A stretch of DNA of 64,000 bases from the NCBI GenBank assembly GCA_902609885.1, contig CACLTT010000001.1, positions 124,001 through 188,000 on the forward strand. The letters run 5' to 3'. A model generated the notes under the pieces. The model had not been told where the DNA came from. It made no database searches and was given only the letters and a program-made list of their open reading frames with translations. Both the position numbers and the translations under genes were made by a program. Position 1 is the first letter of the stretch. Every line of letters begins with the position of its first letter. This document shows positions 43,491 to 51,856 of the stretch, piece by piece. Origin of the DNA: an uncultured Candidatus Hydrogenedens sp. (GTDB lineage Bacteria > Desulfobacterota_D > UBA1144).

Positions 43491-43889
43491 TTACATGCCG
43501 AGCTTTTGCTTGGCTTCATCGCTCATCATATTTGGATTCCATGGAGGATCCCATACGATCTCTATTAAAACATTTTTTGCACCTAAAGCATAAAGCACAT
43601 TCTCTGCCTGTTTAGAAATTGCACTTCCCATAGAGCAGCCAGGGGTAGTAAGTGTCATTTTGATGCTGATATTGTTATCAGCTGTTTCAACAGAATATAT
43701 TAGTCCAAGATCAACAATACTCACAGGGAGCTCTGGATCCATTACATTCTTTAAAGCATCAAATACTGTCTCTTGAGTAAAAACAAAATCTGACTTGTCT
43801 GTATCTTTTTTGAAATTTGTCATTTTAACTTCGTTTTGACCGGAATCAGTATTTTCGTTAATGTTTTTCTTAAATATTATTTTTTTCAT
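43491..43889 (-). CDS. MIP18/SufT-like DUF59 iron-sulfur assembly protein
   Basis: A 132-residue protein. After a charged N-terminal 35 residues comes a DUF59 domain: VFDALKNVMDPELPVSIVDLGLIY, TTPGCSMGSAI with the conserved Cys, and VWDPPWNPNMMS. DUF59 proteins help insert Fe-S clusters. Its tight linkage to mrp, whose own N-terminus is DUF59-like, supports this role. The ATG at 43889 has an AAGG ribosome-binding site; an ATG at 43907 is an alternative. It is divergent from ispG, itself an Fe-S enzyme. Confidence 0.85.
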   Translation of the reverse strand: MKKIIFKKNINENTDSGQNEVKMTNFKKDTDKSDFVFTQETVFDALKNVMDPELPVSIVDLGLIYSVETADNNISIKMTLTTPGCSMGSAISKQAENVLYALGAKNVLIEIVWDPPWNPNMMSDEAKQKLGM

Positions 43890-43970
43890 AATGACCTTAG
43901 TATACATAATAAAAATACAGATTCACTTTTATAGTATTTCACGGATAATTATTATATATTAGGTTTAAAG

Positions 43971-45029
43971 ATGAGAAGAAATACAAGATGTTTTAATTTG
44001 GGAAAAGTAAATATTGGATCTGATCATCCTATTTCAGTTCAATCAATGACAAAGACCGATACAAGGGATATTGAAAAAACTGTTGAACAGATCAATGAAT
44101 TACAAATGGCTGGCTGTGATATAATTAGATGTGCAGTACCTAATATTGATGCTGCAAAATCACTGAAAGGCATAATTTTAAAAACAAAATTGCCCATAGT
44201 AGCAGACATACACTTTGAATATAGGTTAGCGCTTGAGGCTATTAAGTCCGGCGTTCATGGTTTAAGAATAAATCCAGGAAATATTGGACAAAAAAAAAGA
44301 ATAATATCAGTGGTTCAATCAGCAAAAGATTCTAATATACCAATTAGAATAGGAGTTAACTCTGGTTCTCTTGAAAAAGATTTACTTGAAAAATACGGCT
44401 ATCCTTCTGCAGATGCGCTTGTTGAAAGTGCAGAGAGACATCTATCAATATTAGATGAGTTGGATTTCAAAAATGTTAAGGTTTCCGTTAAATCAAGTAA
44501 TGTAAATATAATGATTGATGCTTATAGAAAACTTGCAAAAAAAACTGATGTTCCATTTCATTTAGGTGTTACCGAGTCTGGCACATATGAGATTGGATCT
44601 GTAAAATCCTCAATTGGTATTGGTAGTTTAATATCTGAAGGCATTGGAGATACAATTAGAGTTTCGTTAACGGATGATCCTGTAAAAGAAGTAAAAATGG
44701 GAAAGAATATATTAAAAGCATTGGGCCATTTTGAGAATGGAATTGAGTTAATAACTTGCCCAGGTTGTGGAAGACTTGAAATTGATCTGCAGTCTTTAGT
44801 AGAAGATGTAGAAAAAAGAATTGAAAAAATTAAAATTAAAAAAACTTTAAAAGTATCGATACTTGGCTGTGTTGTAAATGGACCAGGGGAAGCCTTAGGT
44901 TCTGACATTGGTATAGCAGGTGGAAGAGGTAAGGGGCAAATCTATAAAAATGGAAAAATTTATAAATCTTGTAAGGAATCTGAAATAGTAGATATTCTTG
45001 TTGAAGAGATAGAAAAAATTAACTTATGA
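43971..45029 (+). CDS. ispG: 4-hydroxy-3-methylbut-2-enyl-diphosphate synthase
   Basis: A 352-residue 4Fe-4S enzyme of the MEP isoprenoid pathway. The start RNTRCFNLGKVNIG, VQSMTKTDTRD, PIVADIHFEYRLAL, LRINPGNIG and the cluster cysteines (ITCPGCGRLEID, and GCVVNGPGEA) are intact. A ribosome-binding site (AGGTTTAAAG) precedes the ATG. proS follows 10 bases later, probably in one operon. The adjacent divergent mrp/DUF59 pair may supply its cluster. Confidence 0.97.
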   Translation: MRRNTRCFNLGKVNIGSDHPISVQSMTKTDTRDIEKTVEQINELQMAGCDIIRCAVPNIDAAKSLKGIILKTKLPIVADIHFEYRLALEAIKSGVHGLRINPGNIGQKKRIISVVQSAKDSNIPIRIGVNSGSLEKDLLEKYGYPSADALVESAERHLSILDELDFKNVKVSVKSSNVNIMIDAYRKLAKKTDVPFHLGVTESGTYEIGSVKSSIGIGSLISEGIGDTIRVSLTDDPVKEVKMGKNILKALGHFENGIELITCPGCGRLEIDLQSLVEDVEKRIEKIKIKKTLKVSILGCVVNGPGEALGSDIGIAGGRGKGQIYKNGKIYKSCKESEIVDILVEEIEKINL

Positions 45030-45039
45030 GGCTCTCTGT

Positions 45040-46785
45040 TTGAAATTATCACAATATTTATTAGCAACATTAAAAGAGGCTCCAAATGATGCCGAGACAG
45101 CCAGTCATAAATTAATGATTAGGGCTGGTATGATCAGAAAAGTTGCTGCAGGTATTTATAATTTCTTACCAATAGGGTTAAAAGTTTTAAGAAAAGTTGA
45201 AAATATTATTAGAGAAGAAATGAATTCCGCGGGAGCAATTGAAGTTATGATGCCTTTTGTTACGCCCGCGGATTTATGGGAAAAGAGCGGGAGGTGGAAT
45301 ATTTATGGAAAAGAGCTTTTGAGATTCAAAGATAGAGCTGATAGAGATTTTTGTCTTGGCCCAACCCATGAAGAGGTCATAACCGATTTAGTCGATAAGG
45401 AAATAAAGTCGTATAAAAATCTACCAATAACAATTTATCAGATTCAACCAAAATTTAGAGATGAAATAAGACCTAGATTTGGAGTAATGAGGGCTCGAGA
45501 ATTTATTATGAAAGATGCTTATAGTTTTGACATAGACGAAAATTCAGCAGACTTATCTTATAAAAAAATGTTTGAAGCATATAATAGAATTTTTGAAAGA
45601 TGTGGCTTGGAATTTCGAGCAGTTGAGGCAGATTCTGGAAATATCGGCGGAAGTTTTTCTCATGAATTTATGGTTTTGGCAGAAACAGGTGAGGATTTAA
45701 TAATGGTTTGTGATGAATGTGATTATGCGTCGAATATTGAAACTACTCCTGTTGTTTTTACTCAAGATGATTTAAATCTAAAAAAACATGAAAATAATAG
45801 GGGTGCTGGTCAAGAAATGCCAGAAAATAAAATTGAAAAAATTTCTACTCCCTCATGTATTACTGTAAAAGAAGTATCAGATTTTTTAAAGATTAAAATT
45901 AATAAAATTGTAAAAACTATGATTCTATCCACAAATCAAGGAATCGAAGCAGTTTTAATAAGAGGCGATCACGAACTTAGTTTGACAAAATATAAAAAAA
46001 ATAGAGATTTAGAGTTTGCAGATCTAGCTACAGATGAAGAAATTTCAAAAATTAATACTGCAAAAGGATTTAGCGGTCCAGTTAATCTGAACATAAACAT
46101 TTTTGCCGATAATGAATTAAGAAATATGACCTCCTTTGTTACTGGATCAAATGAGAAAGACTTTCATTTACTAAATGTAAATCATGAAAAAGATTTTAAA
46201 ATTGAAGGCTTTTTAGATTGTAGACAATCCGTTGATGGAGATGTTTGTCCTGGGTACCCAGATTTTACTTTAAGGTCAACTAGGGGAATAGAGGTAGGCC
46301 ATGTTTTTAAGCTTGGCACAAAATATAGTGATTCTATGAAAGCTGGTTTTACTGATAAAAATGGAAATGATATCAATTTTTATATGGGTTGCTATGGTAT
46401 TGGAGTTGGTAGAGTTGTTGCGGCAGCTATTGAGCAAAATAATGACAAGCAAGGAATAAGGCTACCTAGTAATTTGGCTCCTTTTGAAGTCATAGTAATT
46501 CCTACTGATACAAAAAATGAAAAAGTTATGAATATAGCAATTAAAATTTATCATAATTTCTTGAAAAATGGATATGATGTAGCTTTAGATGACAGAACAG
46601 ATAGCGCAGGAATCAAATTTAAAGATTCTGAATTATTAGGGATACCTATACAAATAACAATTGGTCCTAAATCTTTAGAGAAAGACATTGTTGAATTTAA
46701 AGAAAGAGTTAATATGAAAAAAAATGAATTTAAAATGGATGATATTGAGGGTTTACTAAATCTTGCAAATGAAAAAATTAGATAA
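45040..46785 (+). CDS. proS: Prolyl-tRNA synthetase, bacterial type
   Basis: A 581-residue class II synthetase. MIRAGMIRKVAAGIYNFLPIG, the motif 2 region (PKFRDEIRPRFGVMRAREFIMKDAYSF, positions about 148-174) and the GCYGIGVGRVVAA motif 3 are typical. Residues about 225-390 form the INS editing domain inserted between motifs 2 and 3, which deacylates mischarged Ala-tRNA. It starts with TTG after a GAGG box. Its substrate, tRNA-Pro(GGG), is at 15794. Confidence 0.97.
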   Translation: MKLSQYLLATLKEAPNDAETASHKLMIRAGMIRKVAAGIYNFLPIGLKVLRKVENIIREEMNSAGAIEVMMPFVTPADLWEKSGRWNIYGKELLRFKDRADRDFCLGPTHEEVITDLVDKEIKSYKNLPITIYQIQPKFRDEIRPRFGVMRAREFIMKDAYSFDIDENSADLSYKKMFEAYNRIFERCGLEFRAVEADSGNIGGSFSHEFMVLAETGEDLIMVCDECDYASNIETTPVVFTQDDLNLKKHENNRGAGQEMPENKIEKISTPSCITVKEVSDFLKIKINKIVKTMILSTNQGIEAVLIRGDHELSLTKYKKNRDLEFADLATDEEISKINTAKGFSGPVNLNINIFADNELRNMTSFVTGSNEKDFHLLNVNHEKDFKIEGFLDCRQSVDGDVCPGYPDFTLRSTRGIEVGHVFKLGTKYSDSMKAGFTDKNGNDINFYMGCYGIGVGRVVAAAIEQNNDKQGIRLPSNLAPFEVIVIPTDTKNEKVMNIAIKIYHNFLKNGYDVALDDRTDSAGIKFKDSELLGIPIQITIGPKSLEKDIVEFKERVNMKKNEFKMDDIEGLLNLANEKIR

Positions 46786-47476
46786 ACTAATATTGGCGAT
46801 TGATTCGGATAATTTTAATGATATTCAAAATTTGATAAATGAACTATGTCCACCTATTAAGATTGTTAAAATTGGTCCAATTTCTTTTTTAAATAATTAT
46901 CAAAAAATAATTGAATTCATTAATGAAAAAAATATATCAATTATGTTTGATTTTAAGTTTTTCGATATACCTAATACTATGAGTTCTAGCATAAATTTTA
47001 TGTTTTTTAATAATATTAAAATTTTTACAATTCATGCTCTTTCTGGGGAAAAAGCCATAACAGAAGTAAAAAAAAATCTTGTTAGTAAAGAGCAAGAGTT
47101 AGAACAAAAGTCACCAAAAATGTTTGCTGTTACAGTACTTACTAGTTTTGATCAGAATGATTTGGATTCTCTTAATTTTAAAGGAGATATATCAGATAAT
47201 GTCCTAAATCTGGCGGAGAAATCTATAAAATCTGGTGTAGATGGTTTGGTTTGTTCTGGAGATGAGATTGGTTTGATCAGGAAAAATTTTGGCCACGATG
47301 TAGAAATTCTAGTTCCTGGAGTTAGATTTAATACTCAATTGAATGATCAATCAAGAGTAATTTCTCCAAGAGAGGCTATTGATTTAGGTGCAAACTATAT
47401 TGTTCTTGGAAGAACAGTAACCGATAGTCCTGATATGAAGAAACAATTAGATGATATAATTAAAACTTTAGACTGA
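46769..47476 (+). CDS. pyrF: Orotidine 5'-phosphate decarboxylase
   Basis: A 235-residue TIM-barrel enzyme making UMP. The catalytic Asp-Lys-Asp tetrad part reads MFDFKFFDIPNTM, LILAIDSD is at the N-terminus and LVPGVRFNTQ plus NYIVLGRTVTDSPD form the phosphate-binding end. The histidine usually before DIP is Phe. The ATG at 46769 overlaps the proS 3' end by 17 bases; an upstream in-frame TTG is less likely. Confidence 0.93.
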   Translation: MKKLDKLILAIDSDNFNDIQNLINELCPPIKIVKIGPISFLNNYQKIIEFINEKNISIMFDFKFFDIPNTMSSSINFMFFNNIKIFTIHALSGEKAITEVKKNLVSKEQELEQKSPKMFAVTVLTSFDQNDLDSLNFKGDISDNVLNLAEKSIKSGVDGLVCSGDEIGLIRKNFGHDVEILVPGVRFNTQLNDQSRVISPREAIDLGANYIVLGRTVTDSPDMKKQLDDIIKTLD

Positions 47477-47498
47477 TTGAACATATGGAGGTATAAAG

Positions 47499-48368
47499 AT
47501 GCCAATAAATAAAGATCTAATTGGATATGAGACAAAAAAAGTTGAAACACTTATACTGAGAGAAAAAGTAATAGAATATTTATCAGCGATAAATTCAACC
47601 AATAATTATTATTCTTTAAATAATGTTGGACCACCTATATTTAATGTTGTTCAAGAAATATCTCTTCTAGAATCAATCTGGAAAATGCCAGAACTTTATG
47701 GGTCAAAAGAAGAAATGGAGCAAAGTGTTCTAATGCTGGTACACGGCGAGCAGAATATGGTTTTTAATAAATTGTTATCTTTTAATATTAAAGTTATTTC
47801 TCAAGCAAAAATTGATTCAATTGTTCAAAAAGGGTCTAATTATATTTTAAAGCTTAGCGTAACTCATTTAGATGATAACAATAATCAATTGGGAAGCTCT
47901 TGCTGGACATTGTTTATTAGGGCTGCTGAATCCGATATTGTTAAAACAGAAAAGCCCAAAAATATACAAAAAAAACAGCCCCCTCAAACTGATGTGAGGA
48001 TACCAATAAATTCAAAATCTTTTGAAATAGGGGATGATATTACTTATAAGTATTCAAAAGCATCTAATGATTTTAATCCTATACATATTGACGAGGATAC
48101 TGCAAAAAAAGCAGGACTTTCGGGAATTATAGTTCATGGTCTATGTACAATGGCAATGACAATGGAAAAGCTTATTAGTATGAATATCTCAGATGATCCA
48201 TCAAGGCTAAAGTCAATTTCATTAAGATTTTCAAGCCCGGTCTATCCAGGAGATAAATTAACTGTAAAAACTTTTGATGGTGATGAAAAAAATAAATTTA
48301 ATTTTGAAGTTGAAAATCAATCAAATATTAAAGTTATTAAAAATGGATCTTTCGAGGTTATTGGCTAG
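47499..48368 (+). CDS. MaoC-like double hot-dog (R)-specific enoyl-CoA hydratase family protein
   Basis: A 289-residue two-hot-dog protein. The N-terminal half (residues 1 to about 150) is the degenerate hot-dog of the FAS1 dehydratase region. The C-terminal half has the hydratase-2 motif YSKASNDFNPIHIDEDTAKKAG, with Asp and His in the D-x4-H arrangement, followed by IIVHGLCTMAM. This architecture matches MaoC-type (R)-hydratases of peroxisomal and actinobacterial fatty-acid metabolism. A good GGAGG site precedes the ATG. The substrate is not known. The end overlaps hflX by 11 bases. Confidence 0.82.
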   Translation: MPINKDLIGYETKKVETLILREKVIEYLSAINSTNNYYSLNNVGPPIFNVVQEISLLESIWKMPELYGSKEEMEQSVLMLVHGEQNMVFNKLLSFNIKVISQAKIDSIVQKGSNYILKLSVTHLDDNNNQLGSSCWTLFIRAAESDIVKTEKPKNIQKKQPPQTDVRIPINSKSFEIGDDITYKYSKASNDFNPIHIDEDTAKKAGLSGIIVHGLCTMAMTMEKLISMNISDDPSRLKSISLRFSSPVYPGDKLTVKTFDGDEKNKFNFEVENQSNIKVIKNGSFEVIG

Positions 48369-49935
48369 CGCTAATTTTATCTGAATAAAAATCTATTTCT
48401 TTTATTTCTTGATCTATATATTTTTTTAAGTCAAATAATCCTTCCGAGGTATATGATGAAATACATTGTTTTGGAAACATTTTTTTTAAAATTTCTTTTT
48501 TATCAATTTGAATTAAATCAATTTTATTAAAAACTATAATCTTTTTAGTATATTGAAGGCCTGCAATGTCTAGCGTATTTTCAACAGATGAAATTTTTTC
48601 TTCATAGTTGTTATCATTTGCATCGACAACATGAATAAGAACATCTGATTGGCCAATTTCCTCCAATGTAGCCCTAAAAGAGGAAATCAAATCTTTTGGT
48701 AGATCAGTTATGAATCCAACAGTATCACTTAATAAAATTTGTGTATCCTCAGACAAATAGGTCTTTCTTGTTGTTGGATTTAATGTTGAAAAAGCTTTTG
48801 TACTTTCAACGACATTTGATTTTGTCAGTTTATTAAAGAGTGTAGATTTTCCAGCACAAGTATATCCTACGAGCGTGGCACTGATAAGTTGATTTCTAAG
48901 TCTTTGAGTTCTGTTTAGTCCTCTTCTTCTGCTTAAATTATCAATTTGTTTTTCAAGTTCATTTATTCTTTTTCTTAAATATCTTCTTCTTTGTTCAAGC
49001 TTTTTCTCACCAGGCCCTTTAGATCTTATCCCACCTGCAATTTGAGAAAATCCTTTTCCAAGTCCTATTAATCTTGGAAGTTCATATTTTAGTTTTGCTA
49101 ACTCTATTTGAGTATGAGCTTCTTTAGACTTTGCATTCTTTTCAAAAATTTCCAAAATCAATTCTGTTCTATCACTTATTTTGATGTTAGTCATAGATGA
49201 AATCTTTTTTGACTGGTGTGGAAGTAATTCTTTATTAAAGATTATTTTATTTGCGTTATAAAACTTAGCTTCTAATAAAATGTCTTTTAGAACCCCTTTT
49301 CCTATCATGGTTGAAGCATCAAATCCTTTTCTTAGTTGTTGTTTAGAGCCAACAATGGATTTATTTAAAGAAATACAAAGTTCTCTGAGCTCATCTTTAG
49401 AATGTTTTAGGTCTGTAGAATCTATATTTGAAACATTAACTAAATAAACTCTTTCAGAATCATACTTGTTTTCAACTAACTTAATTTTTTCACGCTTAAT
49501 ATTATTAAAATTTTGCCAGAAAGGGGAGCTATTAAGCTTATTTATATCGTCATACTTTTCTGATAGCCATAATTTTTTGTTGTGAGACTTTGCTTTATAT
49601 ACAACCTCATAATTTGAATTAAGTGAGTTTTTTATTAATAAAAAATTATTTAGTTTGGAATTAATAAGTGAAACTTTATCTCTCTTTTCAAATGCATCTT
49701 GTTTTTTCGTAATGAAAATTAATCTTTTCTGAGATGGACTAGATTTTATTGATTCGTTGCTAAAATAATCTTCAATCATCCAGGGAGAGCCAATAAAAAT
49801 CATTGAAACTTTACCGCGACGATTAACAATTAAGTTAAATTCTTTATCTATTAAATCATTACAATTCACTAAATGTCGTTGGAATTCTTTTGATATTAAA
49901 TCATTATTTAATATTCTCTTTTTAAATAATGACAA
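48358..49935 (-). CDS. hflX: Ribosome-associated GTPase HflX, long form
   Basis: A 525-residue GTPase that splits stalled 70S ribosomes. The HflX N-domain occupies about residues 165-330 (ending in the glycine-rich IGLGKGFSQIAGGIRSKGPGE and a coiled segment). The G domain follows with VGYTCAGKSTLFN (G1), a switch-II DTVGFITDLP (G3) and NKIDL (G4). About 160 residues precede the usual HflX start and resemble the extra domain of long-form HflX proteins. The canonical GYTNAGKST has Cys in place of Asn. Confidence 0.92.
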   Translation of the reverse strand: MSLFKKRILNNDLISKEFQRHLVNCNDLIDKEFNLIVNRRGKVSMIFIGSPWMIEDYFSNESIKSSPSQKRLIFITKKQDAFEKRDKVSLINSKLNNFLLIKNSLNSNYEVVYKAKSHNKKLWLSEKYDDINKLNSSPFWQNFNNIKREKIKLVENKYDSERVYLVNVSNIDSTDLKHSKDELRELCISLNKSIVGSKQQLRKGFDASTMIGKGVLKDILLEAKFYNANKIIFNKELLPHQSKKISSMTNIKISDRTELILEIFEKNAKSKEAHTQIELAKLKYELPRLIGLGKGFSQIAGGIRSKGPGEKKLEQRRRYLRKRINELEKQIDNLSRRRGLNRTQRLRNQLISATLVGYTCAGKSTLFNKLTKSNVVESTKAFSTLNPTTRKTYLSEDTQILLSDTVGFITDLPKDLISSFRATLEEIGQSDVLIHVVDANDNNYEEKISSVENTLDIAGLQYTKKIIVFNKIDLIQIDKKEILKKMFPKQCISSYTSEGLFDLKKYIDQEIKEIDFYSDKISASQ

Positions 49936-49988
49936 AAGTAACTTTTTTTCACTACTTTTTAAACCTTTTGTATTGCCGTGGATAGATG

Positions 49989-50324
49989 CTATGAGGCTTC
50001 CCCTAAAAGTTTTATTTTAAAACCAAATCTCTTTTCAAATTTTTTATCATTTTTATATTTCACACTTGAGACTGTCTCTATTTCTTTCTCATCAGTAAGC
50101 TCTTTAGCGTTACCATAAAATATCTTCTCATTAATTTTAATTTCCGCAACATTTTTATTTAGAAGATTTTTATACCACCTAGATTCTTTATTTCTTCTTG
50201 TTATAAAGAAATTTCCATCGATATAAACAACTTTGAGCTTAATAGTACTTTTCTTTAAAGTGCTTATTGAAAAAGTTGAAACGTCAGTAATGAATGTAGA
50301 AGGGGATGTAATATCTAATACCAT
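49989..50324 (-). CDS. Small beta-barrel protein, possible F420/PNPOx-like or DUF2255 family
   Basis: A protein of about 111 residues with a split-barrel-like pattern: strands KSTIKLKVVYIDGNFFITRR, then SRWYKNLLNKNVAEIKINEKIFYGNAKEL, then a helical end. The WYKNLL phrase followed by a strand is common to deazaflavin-dependent nitroreductase-like proteins and to DUF2255, and I cannot separate these. The LLM gene at 50924 would be consistent with F420 use. The start is uncertain: ATG at 50324, or 50348 overlapping the divergent gene. Confidence 0.55.
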   Translation of the reverse strand: MVLDITSPSTFITDVSTFSISTLKKSTIKLKVVYIDGNFFITRRNKESRWYKNLLNKNVAEIKINEKIFYGNAKELTDEKEIETVSSVKYKNDKKFEKRFGFKIKLLGEAS

Positions 50325-50350
50325 GCTTATATATGTATAATATAACATAT

Positions 50351-50704
50351 ATGACCAAAGGTGAAAAAATACAATTTTGTTTAGATCCGTTTCGAAATTA
50401 TCTCTCTGAATTTTTTGATATGACTACAATAAGCAAAGTTGATATAAAACTTTTAGCGGATATTGATTCTGACGAGTTATCATTTTTATTTACTAAAAAA
50501 AAGAAAGGTTTATTAATATTTAAGAATAAGAATGAAATTAATTTTTTAGGTATAACAATTAGCGAAAATAATAAAAGGATTTTAAGAAAAATTCTTGGGT
50601 TAACTTATGATAAAGATTCCTATTATGATAATACTCACAATAGAATTGATATAATAGAAATTAATATTACTATAAAATCATGGTTAGAAAAGCAAATAGC
50701 TTAA
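50351..50704 (+). CDS. Conserved-looking protein of unknown function
   Basis: A 117-residue protein I do not recognise. It has an amphipathic N-terminal part (GEKIQFCLDPFRNYLSEFF), a Lys-rich strand region (FLFTKKKKGLLIFKNK) and a C-terminal helix. No motif, signal or membrane segment is visible. The ATG at 50351 is chosen; an ATG at 50333 would overlap the divergent gene's upstream start. Its 3' end overlaps a small antisense membrane ORF by 21 bases. Codon use resembles its neighbours, so it is probably real. Confidence 0.5.
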   Translation: MTKGEKIQFCLDPFRNYLSEFFDMTTISKVDIKLLADIDSDELSFLFTKKKKGLLIFKNKNEINFLGITISENNKRILRKILGLTYDKDSYYDNTHNRIDIIEINITIKSWLEKQIA

Positions 50705-50830
50705 TGATACTAAGCCAATAATTGAAAAGACAAACAAGAAAATTCCTATAATATAAGGAATTGCCGGTTTTTGATAGTCCTCTAATTTTAATTGGGAAAT
50801 GATCTCTAAAACCTTTTCACGATTTAACAT
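50684..50830 (-). CDS. Possible small single-pass membrane protein (48 aa)
   Basis: An ATG at 50830 opens a 48-residue frame: a charged N-terminal helix (LNREKVLEIISQLKLEDYQK), a Pro-Ala-Ile-Pro hinge, then a strongly hydrophobic stretch (about residues 30-48) ending in LLF. The layout of a soluble helix followed by one membrane span is that of a real small protein rather than a random frame. It faces the LLM gene's promoter region and overlaps the end of the upstream plus-strand gene. No homologue is recalled. Confidence 0.4.
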   Translation of the reverse strand: MLNREKVLEIISQLKLEDYQKPAIPYIIGIFLFVFSIIGLVSLSYLLF

Positions 50831-50923
50831 GTAAATATTATAATTTAAGAGAAATTATTTTAAAGAGATTTATTCTTAATGTGTTAATATCTTTAATTAT
50901 AATTTATTATTTGGAGTTTTATT

Positions 50924-51856
50924 ATGAAAGTATCTATAACAACACCAGTATGGGGATGTTCGACTGAGAATTTAATTGCAATTGCAAAAATGGCTGAGGA
51001 TTCTGGAATTTATGCGATATTGTCCCCGGAAGTTCCACCATACAGCGGTCTATCTAATGCTAGTTTAATGGCAAACCATACCTCAAATACACTAGTGGGC
51101 ACTTGGATTGCAAATATATATTTAAGACACCCTGTTTTGTGTGCTGCAGAATCAATGACTATTCAAGAGTTCAGTAACGATAGATTATTGCTAGGTCTAG
51201 GTGTTTCACATAAGCCTGTAAATTCTAGACTAGGTATTGAGATGGGAGATCCAATCGATACTATGAGAAATTATGTAAATTCTGTTAGATCTTACGTTGA
51301 TGGGACTTCAGAGCAAATAAGTTTGAAGAGGAAAATATCTCAATTTCCAATTTATATTGCAGGCTTAACTGAGAGGACTGCAGAGTTAGCTGGCGAGGTT
51401 GCTGATGGATTAATGCCATATTTGGCTAGTACTAGTCATTTGAAAAAACTATCTGATTCTGTTAAAAAAGGAAGAGAATCCTCAAGTTTAACATCAGATT
51501 TTTGCTTGACTGCAGGCCTGCCATCATTCATTTCAGATGATGAAGATTTAGCAACTGACTCCGCTATCAAGGGTCTTTCTGGATATGCTAGGCTACCTTA
51601 TTATCAGAGAGTTCTGGATCTTAGTGGATATGGAGAGATTGTCTCCAAGATTAAAGATGGAACTAACCCCGCCGAAGCATTAACAGCAGAATTGGTGAAC
51701 GATTTAGCCTTAGTAGGATCAGTAAAAAAATGTTCTGAAACATTATCTAGATTTATAGAGGCAGGAGCGGATATGCCAATTATAACTCCAAATGCTGTTG
51801 GTAAGCAGAGCCCCTTAGAAGTTATGCAGAATATTTTAGATGTAGTTAGTTCTTAA
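50924..51856 (+). CDS. Luciferase-like (LLM) flavin or F420-dependent oxidoreductase
   Basis: A 310-residue TIM-barrel protein of the bacterial luciferase-like family. The start VSITTPVWGCSTENLIAIAKMAEDSG, the TNTLVGTWIANIYLRHP-like strand, LGLGVSHKPVN and PIYIAGLTERTAELAGEVADGLMPYL follow the F420-dependent subgroup known from actinobacteria. The substrate and whether it uses F420 or FMN cannot be told. It has a GGAG site before the ATG. It is convergent, with an 11-base overlap, with an acyl-CoA ligase gene. Confidence 0.85.
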   Translation: MKVSITTPVWGCSTENLIAIAKMAEDSGIYAILSPEVPPYSGLSNASLMANHTSNTLVGTWIANIYLRHPVLCAAESMTIQEFSNDRLLLGLGVSHKPVNSRLGIEMGDPIDTMRNYVNSVRSYVDGTSEQISLKRKISQFPIYIAGLTERTAELAGEVADGLMPYLASTSHLKKLSDSVKKGRESSSLTSDFCLTAGLPSFISDDEDLATDSAIKGLSGYARLPYYQRVLDLSGYGEIVSKIKDGTNPAEALTAELVNDLALVGSVKKCSETLSRFIEAGADMPIITPNAVGKQSPLEVMQNILDVVSS

